This document shows positions 20,973 through 22,204 of a DNA stretch of 22,204 nt, in pieces. The DNA is taken from contig DAHWTK010000003.1 in assembly GCA_027328825.1 (NCBI GenBank), positions 1-22,204 of the forward strand, written 5' to 3'. Position numbers and translations under genes: made by a program. The notes under the pieces are model-generated. The model was not told the origin of the DNA. It saw only the letters and a list, made by a program, of their open reading frames with translations, and searched no databases. The stretch comes from Nitrospirota bacterium. Lineage in GTDB: Bacteria > Nitrospirota > JACRHJ01. Every line of letters starts with the position of its first letter. Within the stretch, counting starts at the first letter, position 1.

Positions 20973-22198
20973 TTGACTGATCTCCCTTTCGATTTGATTT
21001 CCTTCAACTGCGGCAGTCCGGCGGCTATGTCCAGAAGCTGGCGCGCGGCCTCGTCTTTCGAGACAAGCCCGGTATCTTTTACAAGCCCTTTTTTATCATA
21101 TATGTAAAGCCTGTTGGTCAGGCCCGCGAAGCCCGTGTCTTTTCCGATAATATTCGCCGCGATAATATCGGCGTTCTTTTCCTTGAGCTTTTTTAGCGCG
21201 TTAGGCCCGGCGTCTTCCGTCTCGGCGGCGAAACCGACTACCACCTGCCCCGTTTTCTTTTTTTTTCCAAAGGCACTTAATATATCAGGAGTTTTAATCA
21301 GCTTCAACGAATAATTTTGCCGCCCCTCTTTTTTTATCTTCGAGGCGGAATACTCCGCCGGGGCAAAGTCCGAGACCGCGGCGGCCATGACCGCCATGTC
21401 CGCACCGCCGAAGGCTTCAAGGGCGGCCTTCGACATCTCGGCTGCCGAACGGGCGGCTATGGCCCTTACGCCTGGAGGCGGCACGAGCGCCGTAGGTCCG
21501 TAAATCAACGTAACGTCGGCGCCCCGCTGCATAGCCTCTTTTGCAACGGCAAAGCCCATCCTGCCCGTCGAGCGGTTCCCTATAAACCTCACCGGGTCGA
21601 GGTCTTCATACGTCGGCCCCGCGCTAACGAGCACCCTTACGCCCGAAAGCGTCTTCTCTGGGAACAGTGAAATTGCCGCCCGCAGAATATCCGCAGGCTC
21701 GCTCATCCTGCCCCAGCCGAACTCGTTGCAGGCCATCGGGCCTTCCTCGGGCCCTACGAAAAAAACACCTCTCTCTCTCAGTGTTTTCAGATTTTCCCGC
21801 AGGGCCGGGCTGTCGAACATCCGGCAGTTCATCGCCGGTGCAAAGAGAACCGGACACCTGGCGGCCATAAGCATAGTGGAGAGCAAATCGTCCGCGATGC
21901 CGTTAGCGGCCTTGCCGATAATGTTCGCCGTAGCCGGGGCAACGATAAATGCGTCCGCCCTGGCGGTCATGTCGATGTGCGGTATGCCTCGAGGCTCGAA
22001 AAGCTCTGTTTTCGTTTCCCTCGCGGACAGCGCGGAGAACGTAAGCGGCGAGACGAATTTTGCAGCCTCCTGCGTCATGACGACACTGACGGACGCGCCG
22101 TTTTCGCGCAGGCCCCTGACAAGCTCACAGGACTTGTATGCGGCTATGCCGCCGGTAACACCAAGAATAATCTCTTTACCGTCGAGCGGCAGGCCCAT
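20969..22198 (-). CDS. coaBC: Bifunctional phosphopantothenoylcysteine decarboxylase / phosphopantothenate-cysteine ligase
   Basis: CoaBC carries out two steps of coenzyme A synthesis: ligation of cysteine to phosphopantothenate (CoaB) and decarboxylation (CoaC). The 409-aa protein starts with the flavoprotein CoaC domain: GVTGGIAAYKSCELV, catalytic His74 (GIPHIDM), ATANIIGKAANGIADDL, PAMNCRMF with Asn124, and Cys157 in MACNEFGWGRM. The CoaB domain (~185-400) has SAGPTYEDLDPVRFIGNRSTGRMG, AAAVSDFAP, the KIKK segment and VGFAAETE. A PPPG stretch occurs at 240-243. The ATG at 22198 fits the family start, but only six bases upstream are visible, so an upstream start or ribosome binding site cannot be judged. 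It is the first visible gene of the operon with metK and ahcY. Confidence 0.94.
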   Translation of the reverse strand: MGLPLDGKEIILGVTGGIAAYKSCELVRGLRENGASVSVVMTQEAAKFVSPLTFSALSARETKTELFEPRGIPHIDMTARADAFIVAPATANIIGKAANGIADDLLSTMLMAARCPVLFAPAMNCRMFDSPALRENLKTLRERGVFFVGPEEGPMACNEFGWGRMSEPADILRAAISLFPEKTLSGVRVLVSAGPTYEDLDPVRFIGNRSTGRMGFAVAKEAMQRGADVTLIYGPTALVPPPGVRAIAARSAAEMSKAALEAFGGADMAVMAAAVSDFAPAEYSASKIKKEGRQNYSLKLIKTPDILSAFGKKKKTGQVVVGFAAETEDAGPNALKKLKEKNADIIAANIIGKDTGFAGLTNRLYIYDKKGLVKDTGLVSKDEAARQLLDIAAGLPQLKEIKSKGRSVK

Positions 22199-22204
22199 GT
22201 ATAA

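Noticed and set aside
20973..21050. SAM or SAH riboswitch in front of metK
   Set aside because: The metK start lies inside the end of coaBC, so there is no leader to hold one, and no riboswitch core was seen within the window's intergenic regions.

Overview
The window is a gene-dense stretch of a Gram-negative bacterial chromosome with housekeeping and biosynthetic genes, mostly on the minus strand. No phage, insertion sequence, CRISPR array, rRNA or tRNA was seen. An ExbB/ExbD-type proton channel, a lipoprotein, a sigma-54 activator, a DUF6485 protein and many short palindromic intergenic repeats suggest a Desulfobacterota/Nitrospirota-like lineage. That placement is an inference from gene content and sequence style only.

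Layout. (1) 1-2508: the 3' end of ligA (+) meets tsaB (-) with one base between them. Two DUF488 paralogues (-) flank a 55-aa DUF1328 membrane protein (+). (2) 2509-2906: a gene-free stretch ending in a perfect 21-bp inverted repeat and a 27-nt hairpin repeat. (3) 2907-6283: aspC, then a REP/BIME-like element, then the operon ACP-exbB-exbD-cbiC behind a good sigma-70 promoter. (4) 6349-8755: a tightly coupled set, DUF6485 - PD-(D/E)XK nuclease-like protein - THEP1 NTPase with a four-cysteine N-terminal extension - family 2 glycosyltransferase. A second REP/BIME-like element lies upstream of it. (5) 8923-16859: a ten-gene run, TPR protein - roadblock/LC7 - aroQ - pepP - efp - accB - accC - thiE - branched-chain-amino-acid-type binding lipoprotein - yjbQ, from a strong promoter at 16832-16859. 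(6) 16874-18302: a divergently transcribed NtrC-family response regulator. (7) 18307-18408: a 33-aa membrane mini-protein. (8) 18511-22198: coaBC - metK - ahcY, ending in a clear intrinsic terminator.

How genes work together. MetK makes S-adenosylmethionine and AhcY removes S-adenosylhomocysteine, so the two form one methyl cycle. AccB and AccC are two subunits of acetyl-CoA carboxylase, and efp, pepP and aroQ next to them form a widely conserved cluster. ThiE and YjbQ both relate to thiamine phosphate synthesis and bracket a binding lipoprotein with no transporter subunits nearby. The least understood parts are the DUF6485/nuclease/THEP1/GT2 set, the TPR-roadblock pair heading the long operon, the 33-aa protein, and the families of covarying palindromic repeats.
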